From assembly GCA_945861155.1 (NCBI GenBank), contig CAMATN010000038.1:1-37510 (forward strand): 37,510 nucleotides of DNA, given 5' to 3'. Made by a program: the position numbers and the translations under genes. Of the stretch, positions 11,018-19,346 are shown piece after piece. The notes below the pieces were generated by a model. It did not search any database. It was not told the DNA's origin and worked only from the letters and a program-made list of their open reading frames with translations. Within the stretch, counting starts at the first letter, position 1. Each line of letters begins with the position of its first letter. This DNA is from Rhizobium sp. Q54. GTDB lineage: Bacteria; Pseudomonadota; Alphaproteobacteria; ATCC43930; CGMCC-115725.

Positions 11018-11803
11018 TCAGGTCGCGACCAGTTCGGCTGCGCCGAGTCCTGCCACCTCGACAATCGCGCGGTCGCCGGGGGCGGGGAATTGGATTGGCA
11101 CCATGCTGCCGGTCATCACCACCATGCCGCGCTTCAATGGCGTGCCGGCGGCGGCGAGCTTGGTGGCGAGCCATGCCAGCGCGTTGAGCGGGTTGCCCAT
11201 CACGTCGCCGCCCTTGCCGCTGCCGATTTCGCGCCCATTGATGGTGAGGCGCGCGGTGGCTTGGGAGAGGTCGAGCCGGCGCCACTCCGCCACCGGCGCG
11301 CCCAGCACCACCCCGGCATTCCAGACATTGCCGGCGACCATCGCCGCGGCGCTGAGCCGCTTGTAATCGTGGCGCAGATCTTCGAGCAGCTCGATCGCCG
11401 CCATGCAGCTCTCGACCGCCGCCGCGACCTGGTCGCGGTCCCCGCCCTGCGGCAAATCCTCGCCGAGCCGCACCGCGATCTCGGTCTCGATGCCGAGCCG
11501 GCAATACTTGGCGGTGGTCAGTTCGGCGCGGCGGTGATGTACCTCGCTGGCGAAGATCGCGCCGTAGCACGGCTCGTCGACCCCGCAGAGCTTTTGCATG
11601 ATCGGCGTCGTCAGCCCGATCTTGTAGCCCGCGACGGCGCCGCGCCCGCGCGCCATCTCGATCGCCTCGAACTCGTGCCGTATCCGGTAGGCCTCGTCGA
11701 TACCCGCCGGCATCAGTTCGGGCGGCAGGATGTCGGTCGGCCGGCACTCGCGGAACAGCCGGGAAATGCCCTCGGCCTTTTGCCGAATGTCATGATCAGC
11801 CAT
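11018..11803 (-). CDS. 2-keto-4-pentenoate hydratase-like protein (fumarylacetoacetase fold)
   Basis: This 261-aa protein matches the MhpD/DmpE/hydratase-decarboxylase type: AYRIRHEFEA, VAGYKIGLTTPIMQKLCGVDEPCYGAIF, the metal-ligand segment GIETEIAVRLGEDLP, AAIELLEDL, and a C-terminal GMVVMTGSMVPIQFPAPGD. The family uses a divalent metal to hydrate or decarboxylate 2-oxo acids from meta-cleavage of catechols. No ring-cleavage genes are nearby, so the substrate is open. It is tightly linked to pyrD. The TA module follows 19 bp further along on the plus-strand coordinate, on the same strand and upstream in transcription. Confidence 0.85.
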   Translation of the reverse strand: MADHDIRQKAEGISRLFRECRPTDILPPELMPAGIDEAYRIRHEFEAIEMARGRGAVAGYKIGLTTPIMQKLCGVDEPCYGAIFASEVHHRRAELTTAKYCRLGIETEIAVRLGEDLPQGGDRDQVAAAVESCMAAIELLEDLRHDYKRLSAAAMVAGNVWNAGVVLGAPVAEWRRLDLSQATARLTINGREIGSGKGGDVMGNPLNALAWLATKLAAAGTPLKRGMVVMTGSMVPIQFPAPGDRAIVEVAGLGAAELVAT

Positions 11804-11822
11804 CGGTTCTCCTCAGCGCCCG

Positions 11823-12215
11823 CTACCGAGCGGACACGACATCGGTCCTGGCGAAATCTTCTCCCTTGAACAGCAGCGGCAAGTCCATCGACCGCGCCAG
11901 CGCGTAGGAAACACAATCGCCGAAATTGAGGCCGGCAGGGTGCCGGCCCTTGCCGAAACGAATAAATGCAGCGCGGCTTTGGCGGGCTTGCTCATCATCG
12001 AACGGGACAATCTCGACCGAAAGCTCGGTGATCAAATTGTCCAATCCTTGCGCCGATTCGACGGGACCACGGCCGACCATCACCATCGACGCCTCAAACA
12101 AGCCGACAGCCGAAAAAAAGCAGCGTTCAGCTTCGCCGATGGCGTTGGCAAATAGGCTTGCTTCCGGCTCTTCTCGCAGAATCGCGACGAGCGCGGACGT
12201 ATCGATGACAATCAC
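11823..12215 (-). CDS. vapC: PIN-domain ribonuclease toxin, VapC family
   Basis: This is a 130-aa single-domain PIN protein. The four acidic active-site residues can be placed: D5 in MIVIDTSALVAIL, E41 in VGLFEASMV, D100 in GLNFGDCVSYALA, and D120 in LLFKGEDFARTDV. VapC toxins cut tRNA or rRNA until neutralised by the cognate antitoxin. Its ATG overlaps the stop of the upstream antitoxin gene as ATGA (12212-12215), the usual arrangement for a translationally coupled TA pair. It is complete. Its codon use is less GC-skewed than the neighbours, consistent with a transferred module. Confidence 0.93.
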   Translation of the reverse strand: MIVIDTSALVAILREEPEASLFANAIGEAERCFFSAVGLFEASMVMVGRGPVESAQGLDNLITELSVEIVPFDDEQARQSRAAFIRFGKGRHPAGLNFGDCVSYALARSMDLPLLFKGEDFARTDVVSAR

Positions 12216-12565
12216 GCCGGCAGGCCGTTTTCGTCGTACAGGTCTTCCTCGGAAAAACCGCCTGGGTTTTCAGCCGCGAATTTAGCGGATCGATGCGCAA
12301 TTTCCATGATCTTGCGAACCCGCCCCTCCACTTCTTCCGAGCTTCGCCGCCGCCGCCGCCGTACACCATTGTCGACGAATTCAATGCCCGCCGCTTCCAG
12401 AGCATGCTGAATGGATTTGACCGCGCGGGCCGAGGCGCGGGGCTTTTCCGTGTCGCCTTCGACGCGGCGCAGCGTCGCCACCGAGATTTGAGCCCGCCGT
12501 GCCACCTCGGCTTGCTCCAACCGCAATAACGCTCGCGCGGCGCGGATTTGGTCAGCATTGATCAT
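12212..12565 (-). CDS. Chimeric antitoxin: XRE helix-turn-helix with VapB-like toxin-binding tail
   Basis: The 117-aa protein has two parts. Residues 1-66 are a small XRE/Cro-type DNA-binding domain of the type common as a free-standing regulator in alphaproteobacteria (MINADQIRAARALLRLEQAE, then ISVATLRRVEGD and ALEAAGIEFVDNG). An Arg-rich linker (RRRRRR, 69-74) leads to a tail (about 82-117) that reads like the C-terminus of Rv0623/PSK-type VapB antitoxins, ending EEDLYDENGLPA. VapB proteins of that class normally carry a ribbon-helix-helix or AbrB-like N-terminus. The ATGA overlap with vapC and a promoter directly upstream support its role as antitoxin and autorepressor. The domain assignment of the tail is from memory of the family. 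Confidence 0.85.
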   Translation of the reverse strand: MINADQIRAARALLRLEQAEVARRAQISVATLRRVEGDTEKPRASARAVKSIQHALEAAGIEFVDNGVRRRRRRSSEEVEGRVRKIMEIAHRSAKFAAENPGGFSEEDLYDENGLPA

Positions 12566-12600
12566 GAGAGAAATATATCAATCCGAGCGAAAGCATTCAA
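12557..12600 (-). promoter_or_regulatory. Promoter and likely operator of the TA module
   Basis: Reading the minus strand, a -35 TTGAAT (12600-12595) is followed after 17 nt by a -10 TATATT (12577-12572). Six bases (TCTCTC) then separate the -10 from the antitoxin ATG, so the predicted transcript starts at or next to the A of ATG and would be leaderless. A perfect inverted repeat ATTGAT-N14-ATCAAT (12557-12582) spans the -10 and the start codon. It is a good candidate operator for the XRE domain. The site lies just beyond the dapB stop-codon end, so the TA genes do not depend on dapB transcription. Confidence 0.7.
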
Positions 12601-12605
12601 CCGCC

Positions 12606-13412
12606 TTACAGCCCGAGCACTTCCTTCATGCCGTAAAGACCGGGCGGCTTGCCGACCAGCCACAGCGCCGCGCGCACCGCGCCTTTCGAATAAATGCCGC
12701 GATTGGTCGCGCGATGCGTCAGTTCGAGCTGCTCGCCGAGCCCGGCGAACATCACATGGTGCTCGCCGATATTGTCGCCGCCGCGCAATGAAGCGAAGCC
12801 GATCGCACCAACGGGGCGCGGCCCGGTGATGCCGTCGCGACCGCGTTGCGCGATGTCGTCGAACGCAACCCCGCGCGACGCGGCGGCGGCCCGTCCGAGG
12901 GCGAGCGCGGTGCCCGACGGGGCATCGACCTTGCCGCGATGGTGCATCTCCAGGATTTCCAGGTCCCAGTCCGGCCCGAGCCGCGCCGCGACCTGCTCGA
13001 CGAGCCCCATCAGCAGATTGATGCCAAGGCTGGTATTGGCCGCCCAAACGATCGCCACGCGGCTTGCCGCCTCGCGCACCGCCTGTTCCTCGGTGCCGTG
13101 GAGGCCGGTTGTGCCAATGACGAGGGGCCTCCCAAGCCGCGCCGCGATCACGGCGTGCTCGGCGGTAGCGCCGGGGGTAGTGAACTCGATCGCGACATCG
13201 CTGTCGCGCAGCAGCTTTTCCAGGTCGGCGGCGACGGCGCTGCCGGTGCGAGCGATCCCGGCCAATTCGCCCAGATCCCGACCGAGCGCCGCGCTCCCCA
13301 GCCTCGCGGTGCCGCCGGCCAACACGCAGCCCTCCGTGGCGACGATGTCGGCAATCAGCATGCGGCCAACCCGGCCGGCGCATCCGATCACCCCGATCCT
13401 GGTCTCGGCCAT
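12606..13412 (-). CDS. dapB: 4-hydroxy-tetrahydrodipicolinate reductase
   Basis: DapB reduces the dihydrodipicolinate precursor with NAD(P)H in the lysine and meso-diaminopimelate pathway. The 268-aa sequence starts MAETRIGVIGCAGRVGRM (nucleotide-binding GxxGxxG), has IEFTTPGATAEH, GTTGLHG, the catalytic-region motif EMHHRGKVDAPSGTAL and a C-terminal REATN-equivalent THRATNRGIYSKGA. I chose the ATG at 13412. The longer reading frame would add 24 residues without homology. It is divergent from murJ with 108 bp between the starts. Confidence 0.96.
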   Translation of the reverse strand: MAETRIGVIGCAGRVGRMLIADIVATEGCVLAGGTARLGSAALGRDLGELAGIARTGSAVAADLEKLLRDSDVAIEFTTPGATAEHAVIAARLGRPLVIGTTGLHGTEEQAVREAASRVAIVWAANTSLGINLLMGLVEQVAARLGPDWDLEILEMHHRGKVDAPSGTALALGRAAAASRGVAFDDIAQRGRDGITGPRPVGAIGFASLRGGDNIGEHHVMFAGLGEQLELTHRATNRGIYSKGAVRAALWLVGKPPGLYGMKEVLGL

Positions 13413-13520
13413 GCCCGCCTCCCACTGGTGACGGGCGACAGCGTTACCGGTCATCGGCGAAAACACAAGGGCGGCCGAGGCCATTTTCTCCGCGGCGGTT
13501 TTCCTCTACACCGGCGCCGC

Positions 13521-15095
13521 ATGGCTTTGCTCCGCTCGGTCGCGACGGTCGGCTCGTTGACGCTGGTGAGCCGCGTCTTCGGCTTTATCCGCGACATCCT
13601 GACCGCGGCGATCCTCGGCGCCGGTCCGATTGCCGATGCGTTTTTTGTCGCGCAGCGCCTGCCCAATCTGTTCCGCAGCCTGTTCGCCGAGGGCGCCTTC
13701 GGCGCCGCTTTCGTGCCGTTGGCCTCGGGGGCGCTCGCGGAGGGCGGGAAGCCCGCGGCGCGCGCTTTCGCCGAGGAAGCCTTCGCGGTGCTGTTCGCGG
13801 TGCTCTTCGCCTTTGTCGTGCTCGGGGAAATTTTCATGCCGTGGGTGATGACGGCGGTCGCTCCGGGGTTCGCCGCCGAGCCCGGCAAGTTCGAGCTGGT
13901 CGTCACGTTGACCCGCATCACCTTCCCCTATTTGCTGTTCATCTCGCTGACCGCGCTGCTGGGCGGGCTGTTGAACACGGTCGACCGGTTTGCCGCTCCC
14001 GCGGCGACCCCGGTCCTGCTGAACCTGTTCCTGATCGCGGCGCTGTTGTTGATGGCGCGGCATCGCTCGCAAGCCGGGGACTGGCAAGGCTGGCATGACG
14101 GGCAGGCGCTGGCCTGGGCATTGACTGCGGCCGGGGTCGCGCAATTCCTGTGGCTGATGCTGTCCTGCGCTCGGGCCGGGGTCGCGCTGCGCCTGCGCCT
14201 GCCGCGGCTGACCCCCAGGGTCCGGGAAACGCTGCGCATCATGGGGCCGGGCGTCTTCGGCGCCGGAATCACCCAGATCAACCTGGTGATCTCGACCGCG
14301 CTGGCCTCGCTGTTGGCGAGCGGATCGGTGTCCTATCTCTATTATGCCGACCGGCTGAACCAGCTGCCGCTTGGCGTCGTCGGGATCGCGATCGGCACGG
14401 CGATCCTGCCGCTGTTGTCGCGCCAGGTCCGCGCCGGCGATGCAGCGGGGGCGGCGGCGACGCAGAACCGCGGCGTCGAGCTGGCGCTGCTCCTGACCCT
14501 GCCGGCGGCGGCGGGCCTCGCGATCCTGGCGCAGCCGATCCTGTCCGTCCTGTTCGAGCGCGGCGCGTTTGGCGCAGCCGAAGCTTCGGCGACCGCCGCG
14601 GCGCTCGCGGCCTATGCGGCGGGACTGCCGGCTTTCGTATTGGTCAAGGTATTGGCGCCGGGCTTTTACGCGCACCGCAACACCGCGACCCCGGTCAAGG
14701 TGGCGGTCGCGACGATGGTCGCCAATCTGGTGTTGACCATCGTGCTGATGCAGTTTCTCGCGCATGTCGGGGTGGCGATCGCGCTGTCGGCGGCGGGCTG
14801 GCTGCAGGCCGTGACCCTGCTGGTCCTGCTCGCCCGGCACGGCCATTTCCGCCTCGATCGCCGCGCGACCCGCAATATCCCGCGGATAGCGGCGGCGACG
14901 ATCGGCATGGCGGCGATCCTGGTGGGTTTGCGCCTGCTGCTCGATCCGGCGGTTGCCGGCCCGGCGCTGATGCGGCTGGCTACCCTCGCGCTGATGATCC
15001 TGGCCGGCATTGTCGCCTTCGCGGCCCTGGTCCTCGCGCTCGGCGTCACCGATTGGCGCGAATTGCGCGGCCAGTTGCGGCGGCAAGCGGCTTGA
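13521..15095 (+). CDS. murJ: Lipid II flippase MurJ
   Basis: MurJ moves lipid II across the inner membrane for peptidoglycan synthesis. The 524-aa product is highly hydrophobic with about 14 membrane helices and the MurJ N-terminus (SLTLVSRVFGFIRDILTAA, FFVAQRLPNLFRSLFAEGAF), including the family Arg residues and the FAEGAFGAAFVP motif. I chose the ATG at 13521. The reading frame stays open far upstream only because it runs opposite dapB. A hairpin repeat and then trpS follow, an order often seen in alphaproteobacteria. Confidence 0.95.
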   Translation: MALLRSVATVGSLTLVSRVFGFIRDILTAAILGAGPIADAFFVAQRLPNLFRSLFAEGAFGAAFVPLASGALAEGGKPAARAFAEEAFAVLFAVLFAFVVLGEIFMPWVMTAVAPGFAAEPGKFELVVTLTRITFPYLLFISLTALLGGLLNTVDRFAAPAATPVLLNLFLIAALLLMARHRSQAGDWQGWHDGQALAWALTAAGVAQFLWLMLSCARAGVALRLRLPRLTPRVRETLRIMGPGVFGAGITQINLVISTALASLLASGSVSYLYYADRLNQLPLGVVGIAIGTAILPLLSRQVRAGDAAGAAATQNRGVELALLLTLPAAAGLAILAQPILSVLFERGAFGAAEASATAAALAAYAAGLPAFVLVKVLAPGFYAHRNTATPVKVAVATMVANLVLTIVLMQFLAHVGVAIALSAAGWLQAVTLLVLLARHGHFRLDRRATRNIPRIAAATIGMAAILVGLRLLLDPAVAGPALMRLATLALMILAGIVAFAALVLALGVTDWRELRGQLRRQAA

Positions 15096-15126
15096 CGCAC
15101 GTCGCGGTGGGCGATAACAGCCCAGC

Positions 15127-15170
15127 CCCCACCCTGCCCTCCCCCGCAGGCGGGGGAGGGCAGGATGGGG
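15127..15170. repeat. Long GC-rich hairpin repeat between murJ and trpS
   Basis: A perfect 15-bp stem, CCTGCCCTCCCCCGC (15133-15147) with its complement (15150-15164), is closed by a 2-nt loop AG. It extends to about 21 bp with one mismatch (15127-15132 with 15165-15170). There is no T tract on either side, so it is not a typical Rho-independent terminator. It resembles the intergenic palindromes scattered through many alphaproteobacterial genomes. It could act as an mRNA 3' block between murJ and trpS. Confidence 0.8.
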
Positions 15171-15181
15171 AGTGAGGCCAC

Positions 15182-16180
15182 ATGAACCGAATCTTTTCCG
15201 GCGTACAGCCGACCGGCAATCTTCACCTCGGCAATTATCTCGGCGCGATCCGCAACTGGGTGACGCTGCAGCACGATTACGAGTGCATTTTCTGCATCGT
15301 CGATCTGCACGCGCTGACCCTGCCGCAGGACCCGGCCGAGCTGCGCGCCTCGACCCGCGAGGTCGCCGCGGCGTATATCGCCGCCGGGATCGACCCGGAG
15401 CGCTGCATCATCTTCAACCAGAGCATGGTCAGCGCCCATGCCGAGCTCTCCTGGCTGCTGAGCTGCCTGACCCCGCTCGGCTGGCTCAACCGGATGACCC
15501 AGTTCAAGGAGAAGGCCGGCAAGCACCGCGACAATGCCGGGCTCGGCCTCTATGCCTATCCGGTGCTGATGGCGGCCGACATCCTCGCCTACAAGGCGAC
15601 CCACGTGCCGGTCGGCGAGGACCAGAAGCAGCATTTGGAGCTGGCCCGCGACATCGCCGGGGCGTTCAACCGCCGCTACGAGCGCGATTTCTTCCCGCTG
15701 CCCGAGCCGCAGATCTTCGGCACGGCGACGAGGGTCATGAGCCTGCGCGACGGCGCCAGGAAAATGTCGAAATCCGACACCTCGGATTATTCGCGCATCA
15801 ACATGACCGACGATTCCGAGCTGATCGGGCTGAAGATCCGCCGGGCCAAGACCGATCCCGAGCCGCTGCCGGATACGATCGCCGCGCTCGAAACCCGCCC
15901 CGAGGCCGACAACCTCGTCGGCATCTACGCCGCCCTTGCCGGAGAGTCGCGCGAGGCGGCGCTGGCGCGCTTTGCCGGGCAGAATTTCTCGACCTTCAAG
16001 GAGGCGCTGTCCGCCCTCTCGGTCGAGGTGCTCGGCCATATCGGCGGTGAGATGCGCCGGTTGCTGGCCGAAACCGGCCATATCGACGCGATTTTGAAGC
16101 GCGGCGCCGAGCGCGCGGCGGCAATCGCGATGCCGGTCCTGCGCGAGGTCCAGGACATCACCGGCCTGTTGCGGCCTTAA
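15182..16180 (+). CDS. trpS: Tryptophanyl-tRNA synthetase
   Basis: TrpS charges tRNA-Trp. The 332-aa class I synthetase has the HIGH-equivalent [14 protein letters not shown] near residues 10-23 and KMSKS at about 193-197 ([14 protein letters not shown]). Its length is normal for the bacterial enzyme. The start codon ATG lies 12 bases after the hairpin repeat. It is complete, with nothing unusual. Confidence 0.98.
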   Translation: MNRIFSGVQPTGNLHLGNYLGAIRNWVTLQHDYECIFCIVDLHALTLPQDPAELRASTREVAAAYIAAGIDPERCIIFNQSMVSAHAELSWLLSCLTPLGWLNRMTQFKEKAGKHRDNAGLGLYAYPVLMAADILAYKATHVPVGEDQKQHLELARDIAGAFNRRYERDFFPLPEPQIFGTATRVMSLRDGARKMSKSDTSDYSRINMTDDSELIGLKIRRAKTDPEPLPDTIAALETRPEADNLVGIYAALAGESREAALARFAGQNFSTFKEALSALSVEVLGHIGGEMRRLLAETGHIDAILKRGAERAAAIAMPVLREVQDITGLLRP

Positions 16181-16344
16181 CCGGCGCAGTCCGGCGATCC
16201 GATCTTGCGGGCCTTTAACTTGTTCGACCGGGGATTGCCGCTTTCCTGAACGCCATGTGGGCTGTAAGTTTCCGTGACATGCTGCCCGTTTCGCGGTGCG
16301 GCGCGTCACAGGCGATTCGTGGAACCAGCGGTTTCTGCCCGACG

Positions 16345-17262
16345 ATGGATATCTACCTGCCGATTGCCGAGGTTTCGGTCGACGTTTTCGTCCTCCTCGG
16401 CCTGGGCGCCGCGATCGGCGTGATTTCCGGCATCTTCGGCGTCGGCGGCGGATTTCTGCTGACCCCCCTGTTGATCTTTATCGGGGTGCCGCCGGCGATG
16501 GCGGTGGCTGCTTCCGCCCATCAGGTCGTCGGCGCCTCGGTTTCGGGGGTGCTGGGGCATTGGCGGCGCGGCAATGTCGATTTCAAGATGGGCTTCATCA
16601 TGCTGCTGGGCGGGCTGGCCGGCTCGTTTCTCGGGGTCTTGCTGTTCACGATCCTGCGGCGTCTGGGGCAAATCGAGCTGGTCATTTCGCTCTCTTATGT
16701 CGCACTGCTCGGCACCCTCGGCACGCTGATGGGGGTCGAGAGCGTGCGCACCGTGCTGCGCCGGCGCCGTCCGGGCGGGTCCCGCCGCAAGCTGCATCAG
16801 CACAACTGGATGCACGGCCTGCCACTCAAGACGCGGTTCCGTCGCTCGAAGCTCTATATCAGCGCGCTGCTGCCGATCGGCCTGGGCTTCGCGATCGGCA
16901 TCGTCGCCGGAGTTCTCGGGATCGGCGGCGGGTTCATGATGGTTCCGGCGATGATCTACATGCTCGGCATGCCGACCGCCGTGGTGCCCGGCACCTCGCT
17001 GTTGCAGATCATCTTTGTCGCGTCGAACGTTACGTTCCTGCAGGCCTATACCAATCACACCGTCGACGCGGTGTTGGCGCTGGTGCTGCTCGTCAGCGGG
17101 GTGCTCGGCGCCCAGGTCGGCGCCCGAATCGGCACAAGGCTGGGTGGCGAGCAGCTGCGCTTTCTGCTCGCCCTCTTGGTCCTGACGGTCGCGGCCAAGC
17201 TCGCCTTCGACCTGACGGTGCGCCCGGCCAGCCTCTACAGCATCACCACGGAACAGGGATGA
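16345..17262 (+). CDS. TauE/SafE family sulfite/anion exporter
   Basis: This is a 305-aa integral membrane protein with about eight helices in two related halves. Each half starts with a glycine-rich signature: LGAAIGVISGIFGVGGGFLLTPLL near residue 20 and FAIGIVAGVLGIGGGFMMVPAM near 185. A basic cytoplasmic loop (RRRRPGGSRRK) separates the halves. The family exports sulfite or related organo-sulfur anions. I chose the ATG at 16345 because the upstream 30 residues look non-homologous. It overlaps the TIGR02186 gene by ATGA, a pairing I know from other alphaproteobacteria. Confidence 0.9.
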   Translation: MDIYLPIAEVSVDVFVLLGLGAAIGVISGIFGVGGGFLLTPLLIFIGVPPAMAVAASAHQVVGASVSGVLGHWRRGNVDFKMGFIMLLGGLAGSFLGVLLFTILRRLGQIELVISLSYVALLGTLGTLMGVESVRTVLRRRRPGGSRRKLHQHNWMHGLPLKTRFRRSKLYISALLPIGLGFAIGIVAGVLGIGGGFMMVPAMIYMLGMPTAVVPGTSLLQIIFVASNVTFLQAYTNHTVDAVLALVLLVSGVLGAQVGARIGTRLGGEQLRFLLALLVLTVAAKLAFDLTVRPASLYSITTEQG

Positions 17263-18023
17263 ACCCGGGCTTCCTGCGGCGCGCGCCGCACCGGCTTGGA
17301 TGGGCGGTGCTGCTGTTCCTCGCGCTCGCTTCCGGTCCGGCGCGCGGCGCCGCGATCGTCGCCGATCTGAGCACCCACATCATCGCGATCGGCGGCGGGT
17401 TCAGCGGCGACTCCGTGGTGCTGTTCGGCGCCACCGACGGACCGGGCGACATTATCGCCGTGGTGCGCGGGCCCGACCGCGACATGACCGTCTGGCGCAA
17501 GGGCAAGGTCGCCGGCATCTGGGTCAATGCCGAATCGGTGACCTTCGACAATGTTCCGAGTTTTTATTCGGTCGCGGCGAGCCGGCCGCTCGACACGCTG
17601 CTCCCGCCGGCGACCGCGGCGCTCTATCGAATCGGGGCGAACAACTTGAAGTACGAGCCGGTGTCGTTTGTGGCCCCCGACCGCGCCCGAGGGTTTGCCG
17701 AGGCGCTGGTCGAGGAACAGCGGCGGCTCGGATTGTTTGCCCGGGAAACCAGCAAGATCGCGTTTCTCGGTGAACGGTTGTTTCGCGCGACGCTGGCGTT
17801 TCCCGCCAACGTGCCGACCGGAACCTATCTCGTGCAAATTTTTCTGGTGCGCGACCGCGACGTGGTCGGCGGGCAAACGACGCCCCTCGTCGTCTCCAAG
17901 GTTGGCATCGATGCGGCGCTCTACGATTTCGCGACGCGCGAAGCGGCAGCCTACGGCGCGATTGCGGTGCTGACGGCGGTGGTGGCAGGATGGCTTGCCA
18001 GCCTGCCCTTCCGCGGCCTTTGA
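17259..18023 (+). CDS. TIGR02186 family membrane-anchored periplasmic protein
   Basis: The 254-aa protein has an N-terminal signal sequence (about 1-30, ending near ARGAA), a beta-rich periplasmic body (ADLSTHIIAIGGGFSGDSVVLFGA, then the VVRGPDRDMTVWRKGKVAGIWVN segment) and a single C-terminal membrane helix (about 228-248). This matches the conserved family TIGR02186, usually next to a TauE/SafE exporter. It is likely an accessory subunit of that transporter. The two genes overlap (17259-17262) and are probably translated together. The biochemical role is unknown. Confidence 0.87.
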   Translation: MNPGFLRRAPHRLGWAVLLFLALASGPARGAAIVADLSTHIIAIGGGFSGDSVVLFGATDGPGDIIAVVRGPDRDMTVWRKGKVAGIWVNAESVTFDNVPSFYSVAASRPLDTLLPPATAALYRIGANNLKYEPVSFVAPDRARGFAEALVEEQRRLGLFARETSKIAFLGERLFRATLAFPANVPTGTYLVQIFLVRDRDVVGGQTTPLVVSKVGIDAALYDFATREAAAYGAIAVLTAVVAGWLASLPFRGL

Positions 18024-18043
18024 CTCAAAGCGAGCCCTGCGCG

Positions 18044-18517
18044 ATGCCGGATAGCGTACCGCGTGTTTTTCTCGTCGTCGTCGACGAGACGCCGGAGCAC
18101 CGCATCGCCGTGCACTACGCGGCGCGGCGCGCGGCGCATACCGGCGGCCGGGTCGCGATGCTGTATGTCACCGAGCCGGCCGAACTGCAGCATTTTCACG
18201 CCATCGCCGAGCTGGCGCGCGCCGAGCGGCGCGAGGCCGCCGAGCAGCTCATCCAGCAGCTTTGCGACGAAATCGGTCCGATCGCCGGCTCGATGCCGAT
18301 GGTCTACATCCGCGAGGGCCGCCAGCGCGACGAATTGCTGGCGCTGATCAACGAGGAGCCGGCGATCTCGATACTGGTGCTTGCCGCCGGCACCGGACCC
18401 GAAGGCCCGGGGCCGCTGATCTCCTACCTGACCGGCAAGCCCGCGGCGCGCATGCGCATCCCGATCACGATCGTCCCCGGCGGCCTCACCATCGACCAGC
18501 TCGACGCGCTGAGCTGA
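18044..18517 (+). CDS. Universal stress protein, UspA family
   Basis: This is a 157-aa single Usp domain: an N-terminal strand VFLVVVDETPEHRIAVHYAA, helix-rich middle (AELARAERREAAEQLIQQL), and a C-terminal part with ILVLAAGTGPEGPGPLISYL. The usual ATP-binding GxxGx(9)G pattern is only approximate, so nucleotide binding is unsure. It follows the exporter pair by 20 bp and is probably in the same transcript. I chose the ATG at 18044 because the upstream in-frame part overlaps the preceding gene. Confidence 0.88.
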   Translation: MPDSVPRVFLVVVDETPEHRIAVHYAARRAAHTGGRVAMLYVTEPAELQHFHAIAELARAERREAAEQLIQQLCDEIGPIAGSMPMVYIREGRQRDELLALINEEPAISILVLAAGTGPEGPGPLISYLTGKPAARMRIPITIVPGGLTIDQLDALS

Positions 18518-18553
18518 GGGGTCGGTGGGCTAAACCCGCTTCGCAGCACTCGT

Positions 18554-18581
18554 TCAGGTCGCCGCCCGCTCAGGTCGCCGC
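18554..18581. repeat. Short direct repeat at permease 3' end
   Basis: TCAGGTCGCCGC occurs twice with a 16-nt period (18554-18565 and 18570-18581). The second copy contains the stop codon of the minus-strand permease. It probably arose by a small duplication just past the gene end. No function is evident. Confidence 0.6.
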
Positions 18582-19346
18582 TGTGCCGCCTGTCCCCCAG
18601 CGACGGTGCAGGAACCGTTCCCAGGGTGCGAACAGCGCCTTGTCGGCCAGGAGCCCGATCGCGACGATCACCACCATTATCGCGATGACCTGCTCCATCG
18701 CGTTCAGCTCTCGGCCGTAATGGAGCAGCTGACCCAGGCCGAAACCGGTCAGGATCGTCACGAAAATCTCGGCCGCCATCAGCGACCGCCAGGCAAACGC
18801 CCAGCCCTGCTTCATGCCGCTGATCAAGTACGGCAGCGATGCCGGCAGGATCACGCGGGTCCATTGATGAAAACCCTCGGATCCCATCGTGCGGGCGGCC
18901 CGCGCGAAGACCGGGGGGATCGTGCGGGCGCCGGTATCCGTCGCAATCGCAACGGACCACGCCGATCCCATCACGACAACGAACAGCATCGCCCCCTCGC
19001 TTTGGCCGAACCACAAGAGCGCCAGCGGTATCCAGCACACGCTCGGCAGCGTTTGCAGCCCGAGCGCCAACACGCCGACCGTATCCTCGAAAAACGTGAA
19101 CCGGCTCGACAGCAGCCCGAGCGGCAGCCCCAGCGCGATTCCAATCGCGTATCCGACCAGCAGCCGCCGCATCGTGACTTCGATCGCCTCGATCAGCGTA
19201 CCATCCCACAGCGCCGTCCAGAGATACTCGCCGACCGCCGCCGGCGAGGGCAACAGCACCGGGGACCAGCGTCCGCTCAGCACCATCGCCTGCCAAGCCC
19301 CGAGCAGCGCGACAAAGAACAGGGTGGCGATGATGAAGCGCCTCAT
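18570..19346 (-). CDS. ABC transporter permease, SsuC/TauC type
   Basis: The 258-aa inner-membrane permease has about six helices and the binding-protein-dependent permease loop that contacts the ATPase (FARAARTMGSEGFHQWTRVILPASLPYLISGM, the EAA-like motif, about 148-179). The family imports sulfonates, taurine, nitrate or similar small anions. Its ATG overlaps the ATPase stop (19343-19346). It is last in the three-gene operon and ends convergent with the Usp gene. Confidence 0.92.
   Translation of the reverse strand: MRRFIIATLFFVALLGAWQAMVLSGRWSPVLLPSPAAVGEYLWTALWDGTLIEAIEVTMRRLLVGYAIGIALGLPLGLLSSRFTFFEDTVGVLALGLQTLPSVCWIPLALLWFGQSEGAMLFVVVMGSAWSVAIATDTGARTIPPVFARAARTMGSEGFHQWTRVILPASLPYLISGMKQGWAFAWRSLMAAEIFVTILTGFGLGQLLHYGRELNAMEQVIAIMVVIVAIGLLADKALFAPWERFLHRRWGTGGTAAT

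Noticed and set aside
13506-15086. Long minus-strand open frame opposite murJ
   Set aside because: Very Gln/Arg/Asp-rich with no domain. It is a mirror of the hydrophobic murJ codons.
15127-15170. Hairpin as a Rho-independent terminator of murJ
   Set aside because: The stem is strong but no T tract follows on either strand. It fits a repeat better.
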